From Gonatopus flavifemur (Eukaryota > Arthropoda > Insecta > Hymenoptera > Dryinidae): a stretch of 64,000 nt of DNA. The first letter of the stretch is position 1. The number at the start of each line of letters is the position of its first letter. Of the stretch, positions 33,908 to 44,829 are shown piece by piece. Where the stretch lies: assembly GCA_018340375.1 (NCBI GenBank), contig JAFFJZ010000002.1:45528001-45592000 (forward strand), given 5' to 3'. The notes under the pieces were generated by a model. It was not told the origin of the DNA. It saw only the letters and a list, made by a program, of their open reading frames with translations, and made no database searches. A program made the position numbers and the translations under genes.

Positions 33908-34349
33908 TATAATGATCACCTTTAATCTCATTCAGTCCTGAATCACTTGACGCATCATTCATCTCGTCAATTGTTGGGAGTTCTAAAGCAGGTCTTGTGA
34001 CTGAATCATGTGAAGATGCAGACAAATAATTATCTGCAAATGTAGCATACTGAGATGAAGATTCGGACGTTCGAACAGGAATATTTGAATTCGCAATTTG
34101 GGTATTGTCATCGAAATCTGAGATTTCACGTACATTTTTTATCCAATCTGGGAAATAATGATCGAAAAGTATGCATGAGTATACCAACATGTCTATCAAC
34201 TCATCGAGATATCGGAGTATTGATAAGGAATATATAGAAAAAACATTTTTATTGTATTTTGAAAATGGGAATACTTGCTCACCTTCCAATTGCTTCCTTT
34301 TCCGATAATTTGATACCCGATGTTGAGTTGAGATTCGTTTCTCTTCCAT

Positions 34350-35004
34350 AATTGATGTCGATTTTCACTTTTGCTCATTGATTGAGTTGAATAACAACAA
34401 AAACATGAGGATCGCATACCTTTTACAAATACAAATTAAAATATCAGCTGCGGAAATTATCGTAAGTATTTTTAGTTGTGATTGCCAGTGATCGCTGTCA
34501 AGAAATCTTGACATACAGGTTAGGCATCTTTTTCTCGTCTTTGACAATATCTGTTTTTTTGGGGGGGTTTTGAGGTTAGCTATTTCTAACTAGTATGGAT
34601 TGGGGAGAATTTGTGAAACTTGACCAGTTTTATCCATCTGTAATTCATTGGGCCCACCTCACCAAGTATTCGCTGATAACTTTCCAGTTTATCCCAACTA
34701 GTTTTTCCTTACTAGCCCCTCATGGGGGATCGGGAAGGACTCGTGATATTTCTACCAGGGAGGTCACTTCCATGGCAGACATTTTTTCAACCCTCTCTAA
34801 TTGAGCGCTGTTGGGGTTGCGAGTTCAGCGACTACTTTCTTCTTATAGAGTAAGATCTAAACTTGAAAAATCCACCATAATTTATAATGAAAAGACATTT
34901 CCATTAAATCATTAATTAATTTCCGACCTCAGAAATAAGAATTACCCACCAACAAGTTTCCTTTAGTCCGCACAAGCCTCACGAAAGCGTGACTGAAACA
35001 ATGT
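34350..35004. other. Repeat-like flank
   Basis: Contains 'aactagt' and 'ctagtttttccttactagcc' words like those at 31240-31370, and the TCACTTCCATGG copy at 34764. No element boundary resolved and no gene. Confidence 0.3.
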
Positions 35005-36241
35005 ATGAAGTGTATAATTTTGCTTCCGCCGTTTTGCAATAGATGGCTGTAGCGGTAAGTGGTAGTTGAAATTAAAAGATCATAGATGTCACACAATAAG
35101 CTTAGGTATTTGTAAACATAACGCCATCGGAATATTAGTCGATTTGTGTCTGCATCATAAAGTTATTCTCGATTTTCTGCTGTAATATGAAGAAATCTGC
35201 GGCTGAAGCTCATCGAATGCTCTCAAATACCTATGATGAGGCCACTATTAGTGGCAGAACGTGCCGAGAGTGGTTTCAACGCTTCAAGAACGGTGATTTT
35301 AACGTCGAAGACCAGCATGGCGATGGAAGAGAGAAGGTTTTCGAAGATGCAGAATTGGAGGCATTACTTGATCAAGACTCGTGTCAAACGCAACAAGAAT
35401 TGGCAGGATCATTGGGAGTGACGCAACAAGCCATTTCAAAACGCTTGAAAGTCATGGGAATGATTCAGAAACAAGGCAATTGGGAGCCATACGAGTTGAA
35501 GCCGAGAGATGTTGAACGGCGTTTGTGTGTTTGTGAACAGCTGCTTGCAAGGGAAAGACGGAAGGGATTTCTGCATCGCATTGTGACTGGGGACGAGAAA
35601 TGGGTTCATTATGATGATCCCAAGCGCAGAAAATCATGGGGATATCCCGACCATGCTTCCACGTTGACGGCCAAACCGAATATTCACGGTTCCAACGTTA
35701 TGCTCGGTATTTGGTGGGACCAGCTCGGCGTAGTATATTATGAGTTCTTAAAACCGACTGAAACGATCACAGGCGATCGTTATCGAACGCGATTAATGCG
35801 TTTGAGCCGAGCATTGCAAGACAAACGGCTGCAATACAACGAGAGACATGATAAAGTGATTGTACAGGATGACAATGCTCGACCCCATGTTGCGAAAGTG
35901 GTCAAGACATACTTGGAAACTTTGAAATGGGAAGTCCTACCTCACCCGCCGTATTCTCCAGACGTTGCTCCCTCGGACTATCACTTGTTTCGATCAATGG
36001 CACACGGCCTAGCTGACTAGCACTTTCGGTCTTATGAAGAAGTAAAAAATTGGATCGATCTGTGGATCGCTTCAAAAGATGACCAGTTTTTTCAACGCGG
36101 GATTCGTATGCTGCCCGAAAGATGGAAGAAAGTAGTGGCCAGCGATGGAAAATACTTTGAATCATAAATGTATAACCAGTCTTTTACAATAAAGCCTCCA
36201 GTTTCGGAAAAAAACGGCGGAAGCAAACTTATATACCTATA
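35005..36241 (+). mobile_element. Degraded mariner (mauritiana-like)
   Basis: The inverted ends share 'tttgcttccgccgtttt' (left 35018-35035, right 36211-36228 on the complement) and a decayed outer part (aagtgtataa versus aggtatataa). TATA sequence follows the right end, but a clean TA duplication is not visible on the left. It encloses a mariner transposase pseudogene. The ends differ from the other three mariner families here, so it is a separate lineage. Confidence 0.85.
35187..36167 (+). pseudogene. Mariner transposase with premature amber stop
   Basis: The frame reads MKKSAAEAHR onward, about 20 residues short of the usual start; a stop lies further upstream in frame. Motifs FLHRIVTGDEKW, VQDDNARPH and YSPDVAPSDYHLF retain all three catalytic Asp with D,D34D spacing. 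A TAG at 36018-36020 (after AHGLAD) sits where the relative at 47021 has Q, one C-to-T change away. The frame then stays open for 48 codons (HFRSYEEVKNW ... KYFES) to TAA at 36165-36167. It is similar to the intact protein at 47021-48058. Inactive as read. Confidence 0.9.
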
Positions 36242-39200
36242 TTACCAATTCCGAGTATTAACATAACCTGTTTCTATAACCATCATTTACAATACTCAGA
36301 TCGCACTTTCTAAAGAATATTGCACCAAAACATCCCAGTTTGAAATTTTAAAACGCAAGTTCCAGCCAACACACCCTTGAGTACATTTCTTTTCTCCTCC
36401 TAACACCATAAAAATTAGAAGTGTTCATTCTTTACGAGCCCTGTAGCACAAGAAGGAAACTTGGTAAGTACCGTACTAGGAGTAATAAAAACTTTCTCAG
36501 GCATGCGTACGATTTCGTTGTTATTTTTGTTCAGTTTTTTGTCCGTCTTTCCGTGCAAGGTGGCAGAACCAGCCCTTCATTAAAGTTTCCATCGCCTTTG
36601 TAGTTTTCAACCGGCAGATGTACAAAACTCTTCACTTCCTCAGACTGCTTACATCTTTCTCACGTATTCTCGCGTACAAAGGATGTTTGCTAAAGTACTG
36701 ATTCGACAGAAAGGATATGAAAATTCTTGTAATTTCATGCCACTTGGATTCATGGAATATTCTCAACAATATTCGCGCACAAAGTGATTCCAAGTACAAA
36801 CATTTGCTTCTAAATTTTTTCCTGATTTTCATTATTTCAGAAAAATCTCTTCATTCGAACATTCGATATTCTAATACAGGGATGTCTCTTCGTATTTTTC
36901 GATACCTTGAGAATATCCGTTACGAGATACAGAATTGAAGACAGCATATTCCGCATACCATGGCGCACTTGGTACATAGTTTGCGTGTATGAATTTTGTA
37001 ATGCGAGAGTGGCATGAAGGGAGAGAATTCCAAATTTCAATTCCGATATCTCATCTTCTCGGTGAAGACAAAATTTATGAGAATCGTACGAATGAAATCT
37101 TCTTTATTATCTGGAAGAAAATTCGTCAATTTCGAAAACGTGAAACTAAGGCGCTTCTCGGGAGATCGGAAAATTGCAAGGTGAGTTACAAGTAAAAACC
37201 GCTATTGCCTCTAGAGGAAGGATTTGGCTCTCTCTCTCTGGTATTGAGTCCATCTCACGTAGGTAGATAGATGTACGCTTGTGTACACGGGAGAGAAGAA
37301 CGAAGCATACATATTACATACCTTGGAATATTGCCTCACAAACAAAACGAACGTTTATGCGGGCAGTCGTGCACCAACATTACTAACCTTTTGCTTCCTG
37401 CTCCATTATTTTTAGAGCACACTCGTTCTGTAAATCTTGTCGGATGAGCGAATACGAGAGAACACCTTGAATTATGAGCAGCAACATGTCTATATGATTC
37501 ACTAGTCTACCTAACAATCTTTTGAATACGCTTTTGAGAATCTTTGGTTATTCCAAAGACGGGTTTGGACCTTCCTCGTGGTTATAATTCTTGTTTATTC
37601 TAGAGACCGAAATGAAGTTTTATCCTACCTCTCTATCATCACATCACGTTTAATTCGTGTTCTCTTTTTTACATATCAATATTGCACTATTACACGATGC
37701 TGCCCTTTTTGGTATGCCTTCGGGCATAAAGGAACGAGTACAGGCTCGTGAAGCGCGCACAGTCCTCATGTTGATCTTTCAGTTTTTCCTGTACTTCGAA
37801 GTACGGGATTTGTATTTGTATATTGTTGGGATGATCAACTCAGACGTGTTTTTCATATATTCTTCGAGTGCGTGTAATCTCCTGACTTCTCTTCAACTTC
37901 ATAAATTGGTATTGTTATGTGATTTTATAGGCCACGTCTATTTTATCTCGTATCGACTGCCTTTCACACTAAACGAACGTTTCAATGTGTTCTCAAATCG
38001 TTTAATCCGGAGGATTTCATCGAACACAGTTTGTCTGGCATCTCGATTGTTCTACTGTTACAAGTTTTGTGATACTTCTGCTTTTATTCCACTTTATTTT
38101 TTGTACTGTCTTTGTTCCGTTACGTGACCTAATATTGCTTTTGGCTTTAAAGGATCTTCTCCTCGTGTCCGTCTTTTGTTCTGTTTTTGTTATTCCTGCT
38201 ATAGATCAATTTTCCATTCCTATTTTTCCAGCGAAATTTGAATTTCCAGTTTCCCAATCCTTACGATTTGATCAATTATTTTGTATCCATTCATAATTCT
38301 ACTCGTTCTCTGGATATAAACTTTCAATTATCCCGCAAAGTATTATATGTACACAGAGAAGACAGAGTTGTAAAATGAACATTTTGTTAAATCAATATTT
38401 GGACGATTCGAAAAATTGTGATGACTCGAACTATATTTCGAATCATCCGTATATTCACGCAATAAGATGTGAATTTCACAAGCTTTTTTTCCTCAGTGCA
38501 GAGTTGTAATTAGCACACCTATATGTTCGTTGAGAATGGTCAAGCGAAAGAACGCGCTTATACACTCGTTTCAGCGATACTCCGCGCTCAAGATTTCTCT
38601 CTCTCGCGGAATCTTCTTTCGTCCTATAATGGCATGAAGATAAAGAGGTTGAGAGAAGGATGTCACACTTTATCAAACACCCTCATAAATATTCACTCGC
38701 CAAAATCGGCTTACAAACCATTCCGTATCACAATTGAAAGCAATTCGTTGTTTTTTTTCCATTCCATTATTTTTTATTGTCAATGGTTTCACGTTGTATC
38801 ACAGGAACAGACATTTATTCAAAGCTCATCATCGCGTGTGTCCAACCACATTCATTTTAACTGGGAATTATCATGAGGTCAAGGCAGTATTTTATAAAAA
38901 CTTGACAAGATTTAGAGCAAAATTCAATATGATCCAAGATTTATGTATAAAATTACATTTATGAACGTCAATTAAGTTCTTGTCGTGGAATAAACATACC
39001 TTGAATGCAAAAGTAATCTTCAACTCTTTAATCCTTCGCTGATGGAACGTATTAACTTTAACATGATCGGAGATATCAGTTTCATGTCACATATCAGATG
39101 AAGTTTATGAAGATAATTCTACAAGTTGTATCATATTGCTTGGGTGGAAATACATGTAATTATAGATACGTGATAAGGAAATATGAATATCATGAATTCA

Positions 39201-39402
39201 AATCTCAGCCAAATGAGGTTTCACATTAATTACCCTATATTCTCTTCTGATTCATCCTTCTTTAACCTCTCAACCATGTTGGATATTTCAAAAATGAGAG
39301 TTTCTCAAGCTTACCTCAGTTATTCAGTGGAACACGAGCATCATATTCAAAACGCTGATTCGAATAATTTACCAGAATGACCATTCCCCATTTTCGGAAA
39401 TG
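36242..39402. other. No supported feature
   Basis: A possible mini-exon at 36419-36464 (acceptor attag, donor gtaagt) and a donor 'aaggtgagtt' near 37180 are the only splice-like signals. Neither is backed by a longer frame. Weakly CACxGAG-like ends around 38352 and 38498 do not share a duplication. Confidence 0.3.
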
Positions 39403-40697
39403 CGAGGGTGGATTGATAAGTTTCCGGCCTGACCAAGAAAAACAACGTTTTTAAGAATTTTTTTTTTTTTTATTTCTCAACATAATCTCCTCCAAGGCTG
39501 ATACATTTCTCATAGCGGTGTTCTAGTCCAGTAATGCCATCTCTATAGACTGATTCGTCAAGCTCCTCAAAATACCCATTTACAGCTTCGATTACTTCTT
39601 CATTGTCCGCAAATCTCTTACCGCCAAGCCATTTTTTGGGGTTAGGAAACAGATAATAGTCACTCGGGGCTAGGTCTGGAGAGTAGGGAGGGTGCGGCAG
39701 TAATTCAAACTTCAGATCGTTGATTTTAGCCATCGCAACGATTGACGTGTGCGCTGGTGCGTTATCGTGATGAAACAAGATTTTTTTCTTCGCCAGATGA
39801 GGTCGTTTAATTTTCACTTCGTGGCTCAAACGTTGCAATAAGTCTGCGTAGTATTGACCAGTGATAGTTTCACCCTTTTCAAGGTAATCAATGTATATAA
39901 TACCTCTTGCATCCCAAAAAACAGTAGCCATAACCTTGTTCGCCGAAAAAATTCTTTTTGCCTTCTTTGGAGTTGGTTCCCCTGGTCCAATCCACTGTTT
40001 AGACTGTTCTTTGGTTTCAGGAGTGTAGTTGTGGACCCAAGTTTCGTCAACGGTTACGAATCGACGCAAAAAATCGCTTGGATTACGCTTATACAACGCC
40101 AAATTGGCGGTAGAAATGTTCTTTCGAATCAATTTTTGGTCGACTGTTAGCAAACGCGGCACCCATCTTGCACAGAGCTTTTCCATATACAAATGTTGGT
40201 GCAAAATATTTTGTACACGTTCATATGACATCTTACAGGTCTCAGCTATCTCACGAACTTTTAATCTGCGATCTTTCAGCACTATTTGATGGATTTTTTC
40301 GATCATATCTGGAGTTGTGACCTCAATGGGGCGTCCTGAGCGAGGCTTATCAGAGGTGCTCACACGACCCTTTTTAAACTCGGAAACCCACTGCTTAACG
40401 GTTGAATATGATGGGGAGGATGTCCCCAGTGTTGAGTCCATCTCTTCTTTAATTTCCTTCGGCGTTAACCCCTTCAAATAAAAGTATTTGATGACAGCAC
40501 GATTTTCCAGCTTTTCCATTTTTACGAAAAACACAGAGGCGTCTTGGTCAGCGTGCTCTCAAAACTAAACTAACATGGCGATCGGACTGAAACTATAGCT
40601 ACAAGCTATCTAAGGATGGTACTATAGAACGCCACCTCAAGGTAGGCCTAGGGGCGCCATCTCTTGGTCAGGCCGAAAACTTATCAATCCACCCTCG
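39403..40697 (-). mobile_element. Intact mariner (irritans-type), copy 2
   Basis: 1295 bp with the same TIRs (CGAGGGTGGATTGATAAGTT) and internal sequence as copy 1 at 14600, but in inverse orientation. The right flank is TA (40698-40699); the left flank is TG (39401-39402), probably a mutated TA. Confidence 0.97.
39470..40519 (-). CDS. Mariner transposase, 349 residues, full length
   Basis: It differs from the copy at 14778 at only eight positions (for example E32G, E58K, K217E, M274L, N286S, L294P, R to G in 'GITR'), i.e. close to 98% identical. All three catalytic Asp (158, 252, 287) are kept, and this copy has the canonical APSDYYLF where the other has APNDYYLF. There is no stop or frameshift. 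The start at MEKLENR was chosen as in the other copy. Recent transposition of both copies is implied. Confidence 0.97.
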   Translation of the reverse strand: MEKLENRAVIKYFYLKGLTPKEIKEEMDSTLGTSSPSYSTVKQWVSEFKKGRVSTSDKPRSGRPIEVTTPDMIEKIHQIVLKDRRLKVREIAETCKMSYERVQNILHQHLYMEKLCARWVPRLLTVDQKLIRKNISTANLALYKRNPSDFLRRFVTVDETWVHNYTPETKEQSKQWIGPGEPTPKKAKRIFSANKVMATVFWDARGIIYIDYLEKGETITGQYYADLLQRLSHEVKIKRPHLAKKKILFHHDNAPAHTSIVAMAKINDLKFELLPHPPYSPDLAPSDYYLFPNPKKWLGGKRFADNEEVIEAVNGYFEELDESVYRDGITGLEHRYEKCISLGGDYVEK

Positions 40698-40797
40698 TAT
40701 GTAAATATGCATTGAATGATTCCCTAATAACTCCCTCAAACTCTGAATAACAATCGCAAGATTGCGCTTAAACAATTAATGACGATTATACGTTCCA

Positions 40798-41161
40798 CAC
40801 TGAGAAAAAGGTTTCCTTCTGACAAATCAACGCATTTGGTTGAACATTTTCAAAAGGTATTCTTTCATACAAATAAGACTTATTCATTATAACCAAACAT
40901 TGTGTTGAGTCAAGAAATTCATATTTATTGACTATAACCAAATCATTTATTTGATTCAAACTGATCGAAATTGATCTTCTCATCAAATTCAGATTTATCG
41001 AATTATCATTGGTGTGGATTTGATTCAATGAAATATGTGCTGTATTCATCAACTATGTGATGAGATGAATATTAATAAATATTTCTCTGACCCTATCCAA
41101 CCATACGCTTTATTTACTATAAACAAATTTTATTTGCTCCGAAGAATCTTTTTTCTCAGTG
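40798..41161. mobile_element. MITE, 364 bp, CA target duplication
   Basis: Ends CACTGAGAAAAAGGTTTCC and TTTTTTCTCAGTG, with CA on both flanks (40796-40797, 41162-41163). The interior repeats 'ataaccaaa..atttat' type words. Non-coding. Confidence 0.7.
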
Positions 41162-42185
41162 CATGTCATCATTCATCAAACCATTCTTCCACAGTAACAA
41201 TCTTCATTTTTGATCTTACTTATAGTAAAATTCTTCACAAAAAAAATTCGATAAACCTAAAAGCAGTGACATCATCTCAGGCGACGTAAACTGAGATGAA
41301 AGAAATTTTATGACTACTCGAGTAGGAATTGTTATGCTGCATTGCAAGAGAATGGATTTAAATTGAAGTGTGAGTGAAATTCGCGGTTCAGACCTGGTTT
41401 TTCCATCCCTGCGAAGTGAAAAGAATGGTTAAACTCAAAGTTGGATGGTAAATTTGATTCTCTGGAGATAATTTGAATTATGATGACGTGGGTTATTAGG
41501 TCAAACTCTTCAGCAAGACTCAAAGCTACACTTTTGATTGATACGACATGATGGTACGCTTGAGCTCAAATTTGGGTAATAGATGGTCATTGACGAAAGA
41601 CTTGGAATTGGACCTCAGACTGAGAGTTCGACGAAAACAAATGTGATATGAGAGTAAACTGGGATAAATCGAAGACCCGAAATGAAGTATCCTGATAAAA
41701 ACAAATCATAATTGGATAGTCCACATTGCTTTTGATCCCAGCATTAACCTAAATCCAGGATGAAATCGATTACCGCGACCAGAGGTAACTTTGCTGGAAA
41801 CGTCGAAGCCATTCAGGATGAGGAAGAACTAGGACTGAAATCGTCTGGGTATACAGTGCAAAAATTGCCGTCGAACATATGTCCCAAAATAAGATATGAT
41901 ATGTTTGATAATTCAAATCAAACACTTGACTGTTTCAATTAGAAACATCAGTATCTCATGCCGCGACACTGACGTTTATGTATGTTTGTTTTCAAAGCAG
42001 ATCATAGGAGTGTGATTTATGACATTCAACTTGAAAAAATGTATTGAATTGATGATTGTTCATCATACAGTTGATTAGAATCTCGTTTAGTTTTCTTTCA
42101 AAATGGCACAATATACATTTTGTATACACTATTCCTGTTCTTCACTTTGACGTTGACGTAATAGTAATTCGAGGTTATGTTCCTA
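41162..42185. other. No supported feature
   Basis: Spacer with short chance frames only. Confidence 0.35.
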
Positions 42186-43563
42186 CTCATGTGGAAATAG
42201 CCAGAGTTGACAAATGGCGCGGTACTGGCCAAGTTACACTTGTCAGACTTCGGCAGATATAACTGTGCCCATTCGGAATCATTACCATTTTTCAAACGGC
42301 GCCAAATGTTCGCCGGATTTCAGACAGTACTGGCTTGCGCGGTCAGACGATCTTCAGCCAGTATCAAAGTAATAATGTTCGAAGAATACCCAGACCATAC
42401 AGAAACGGAACCGTGCCAGTGCCGAATCAGAGTTAGTTGGATGGTAAAATGCGAAAAAAAGACAACACTGCACCAGTATCGATGCAACGTTGTTCTAATA
42501 CGGAATAGATAGTGGATAGGAATTTCACTGATCTTTCCAATAACACGGTTACTTTGAAGAGAAAATACTGCACCAGTACTGAGCCAGAGTTAGTATGAGC
42601 ATTCAATATGTTCCATAGAGGACAATGTGTCAGTATTGATTAGACTCTGACTGATTACGAAATCGGTAGTTGACTGGCATTAAAATTACGATTTTCGCAA
42701 CTTGGCTGTTGTAGTGAACCGAAGTATTGCGAGCATTAGGCCAGAGTTGGTATGATCATTCAATATGTTCGAAAGACGGCAATATGCCAGTGATTGATCT
42801 GTGGTCGAATGACATTAAAATCACGATCTTAGCAACTTCGCTGTTGCAGTGAGTCGAAGTCGCGCTAGCATTAAGCCAGAGTTGGTGTCCTCATTGAATA
42901 TGTTCGAGAGACGACAATGTGCCAGTATTGATAGGACTTTATTCCTCTACGGAATCTATGGTAAGTTGTATGACTTCAACGATTCTATTACACTAAATGG
43001 CAATTTGAGTGATTCGTCGTCAACTCGGAGATCGGCTAATGTGATAGAGACTAGGTTTCTCACTCGCAGGACCTGGGTTCAATCCTCACTCGGTGAACTG
43101 TCAAGGAATCATTTCCAAAGTGCCTTTCTCCGATGACAATAATAAGAACAATGAATTCTTCAAATTTTCAAAGTTCAAATTCAATGATTTTTTTTTTTTT
43201 TTAATTGAAATATAATCACTCCTGGTGACTTCGGCTACCGGTACTGTGTCAGTACTGGGTCGGATTTGAATTTGTTGGATGTCATCATTTCGACTCCTTG
43301 TTGTTTTCCATCCAGCTCTGACAAAACAACTGATCCTGTTGCAGGCCAGAGTTCCGCCATAGTTGGCTCGCATTGAAAATCGGTACCAATTCGGTGGCAA
43401 ATGTTCCTCTGGCCCTTATGTAAAATGATGTTATCATTTCGACTCTTTGCCAGTATCGTCTATTCAACCACGCCCATAATGGTAGGTCTGGAATTGCCAG
43501 TGTTGGCAACTCTGGCAACAGTACTCAGCCAGTAGCGACGCGTGTTTCCATTTCCACATGGGC
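42186..43563. mobile_element. Repeat-rich element with CATGTGGAAAT ends and tRNA-like core
   Basis: 'catgtggaaatagccagag' at the left and 'tttccacatg' at the right are inverted, and 'gccagagttg.caa' recurs in both terminal regions in opposite sense. The middle (42570-42960) has three diverged tandem units of about 150-190 bp ('gccagagttggtatgatcat' ... 'ttcgaaagacggcaatatgc'). Many CAGTACTG palindromes occur. Boundaries are approximate and no duplication was confirmed. Confidence 0.5.
43015..43095 (+). other. tRNA-like sequence
   Basis: B box GGTTCAATCC at 43076-43085 and a D-arm-like 'atcggctaatgtgatagag' at 43031-43049. The anticodon region is 'tttctcactcgcagga'. The acceptor stem does not pair convincingly. 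It is probably a decayed tRNA-derived module inside the 42186 element. Confidence 0.4.
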
Positions 43564-43722
43564 ACATACAGCTCTTAAACTTTTTTGTTTGCCAATCAAA
43601 CACGTCATGTTTTGAATGAACACCTAGTTTTGTGTTTTGAATATGATTACAGCAACATTTTGAAATGTTTGAAAAGTCACTACAAAATTATCTTAGAATG
43701 AGATATCAGTTTTTGCAGTGTA

Positions 43723-43912
43723 CACTGTAAAAAGTAAGCGGAATTCTCCTATGCGCAGCAGCCGGAAAATTCCGATCATATGATAGGAAAGCAATTTCCG
43801 GTACATGGATATGAAATTTCCCATAACTTCAAGTGGGATTCTTACTATTATTTTCCAGTAAATTTCAGGTAAAATGCGGAAAATTCCTAACGCATGTATG
43901 TGTTGATTCCTT
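43723..43912. mobile_element. CACTGTAAAAA MITE, one end decayed
   Basis: Starts CACTGTAAAAAGTAAGCGG after TA (43721-43722). Its interior matches the complement of the MITE at 53507-53684 ('caacacatac.tgcgtta.gaattttcc'). The far end is not preserved. Confidence 0.6.
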
Positions 43913-44090
43913 CCGAACGTTTATGTGAAGTTTCAATGCGTTTCGTTACGATTCTAAATCAGATCACGAGGTCAATGATAGATATTGAATTGGATATTGA
44001 AACGTTCTCCCAGCAGGTGGAAGTTTTGGTTTCACCATTTTTGTGAGACCCTGGTATGGCTGTGGCTTGAATATTCTGTTTCGAAATCTG

Positions 44091-44232
44091 CAGTGAGGAG
44101 AAATAATTGCAAATGTCAAAAATTTCCTTTGCTCGTATGGTAAATCCTTTCGCTGAATTAGCAAATATTTTGCTAAAACAGCGAAGCAGATTTTTATAAA
44201 TCGCCACTCCAGTGAGAATTTTTCTCTGCGTG
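44091..44232. mobile_element. Short MITE related to 5882-6181, TG duplication
   Basis: The right arm 'gctgaattagcaaatatttt...gcagattttta..aatcgc...gaatttttctctgcgtg' matches the right arm of 5882-6181. TG flanks both ends (44089-44090, 44233-44234). The left end CAGTGAGGAGAAA is diverged. Confidence 0.55.
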
Positions 44233-44448
44233 TGTTACTACCATCACGTACTCAGGTTGATATTGATATGTAAGATCAAGGGGCAGTAGTAGTTCACGTG
44301 CCAGCGAGTGCCCTCAATTACTTCAATATCATCTCCAATGTCAAATTCCTAACAAAAAAAGGTGTGCTGAACTTCTATCATAATGTTTCTTCTATTTCTA
44401 TTCTCCCCGTCTGTGAACACTGCTCGTCAAATGAAGGGATGAAGCCAA

Positions 44449-44656
44449 CACGGAAAAAAATGAACTGTTAATTTTACCAGAATTCCGGTTACTATATGGA
44501 CAGCAAGGAATATCTGTGACTTTTACTGGAATTCTTGTTAAATTTACCGGAGCCCTTGTTAAATTTGCCGGAGACTTGATTCATTTAACTAGAATTCCGG
44601 TTAAAATAGCAGTAATTCTTGCTGTCCATATATTAACCGGAGTATTTTTTTCCGTG
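44449..44656. mobile_element. MITE, 208 bp, CACGGAAAAAAAT ends
   Basis: Left end CACGGAAAAAAATGAACTG; complement of right end CACGGAAAAAAATACTCCGG. Inner arms pair through 'atatggacagcaag'. AA flanks both sides (44447-44448, 44657-44658). Related to the split copy at 19877. Confidence 0.75.
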
Positions 44657-44829
44657 AAGTAGCATGGCATCAGTTTCTTGCTGCTGATATTGATGTTTAG
44701 CGAATTCCCTTTGGTGAGGGAGACGCTCCCCGTACCTGAAGCACAAACTGACCTATGTCAACCGTTCTAGGGTTGTGAAAGTGGAGGTAACCAGGGTGCT
44801 TAGATGGCCTGGTTTCGGAAGGTCCAACC

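Larger units (their letters stand above)
31723..34349 (-). pseudogene. Broken transposon-associated gene, split by a TIR element
   Basis: Minus-strand gene. Exon 1 (34283-34349, starts MEEKRISTQHRVSNYRKRK) ends at donor GTGAGC. A 135-nt intron ends TTTCCCAG. Exon 2 (from 34147) continues in frame (DWIKNVREISDF...). At 33909 it is interrupted by the AGGTAAA element. It resumes at about 31924 (SPDDEEESNSATEVPDF, then DKIRGWAIDSQVP) and meets a TGA after VPHKH, followed by DGLLNILRED...LPDSSKTV. The 'WAI....P...L..LL.IL' and 'LP.S..T' words recall uncharacterised transposon-encoded insect proteins. The family is unconfirmed. Function was lost by insertion and stop codons. Confidence 0.55.

Noticed and set aside
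36419..36464. 46-nt mini-exon between 'attag' and 'gtaagt'
   Set aside because: No adjoining exon or conserved peptide; splice-like words alone are too frequent.
37657..38127. 156-codon open frame
   Set aside because: Rich in F, L, Y and S as expected from T-rich DNA; no domain recognised.
38352..38498. MITE with CACAGAGAAGA / CACTGAGGAAAA ends
   Set aside because: Inverted similarity is weak and flanking dinucleotides differ.
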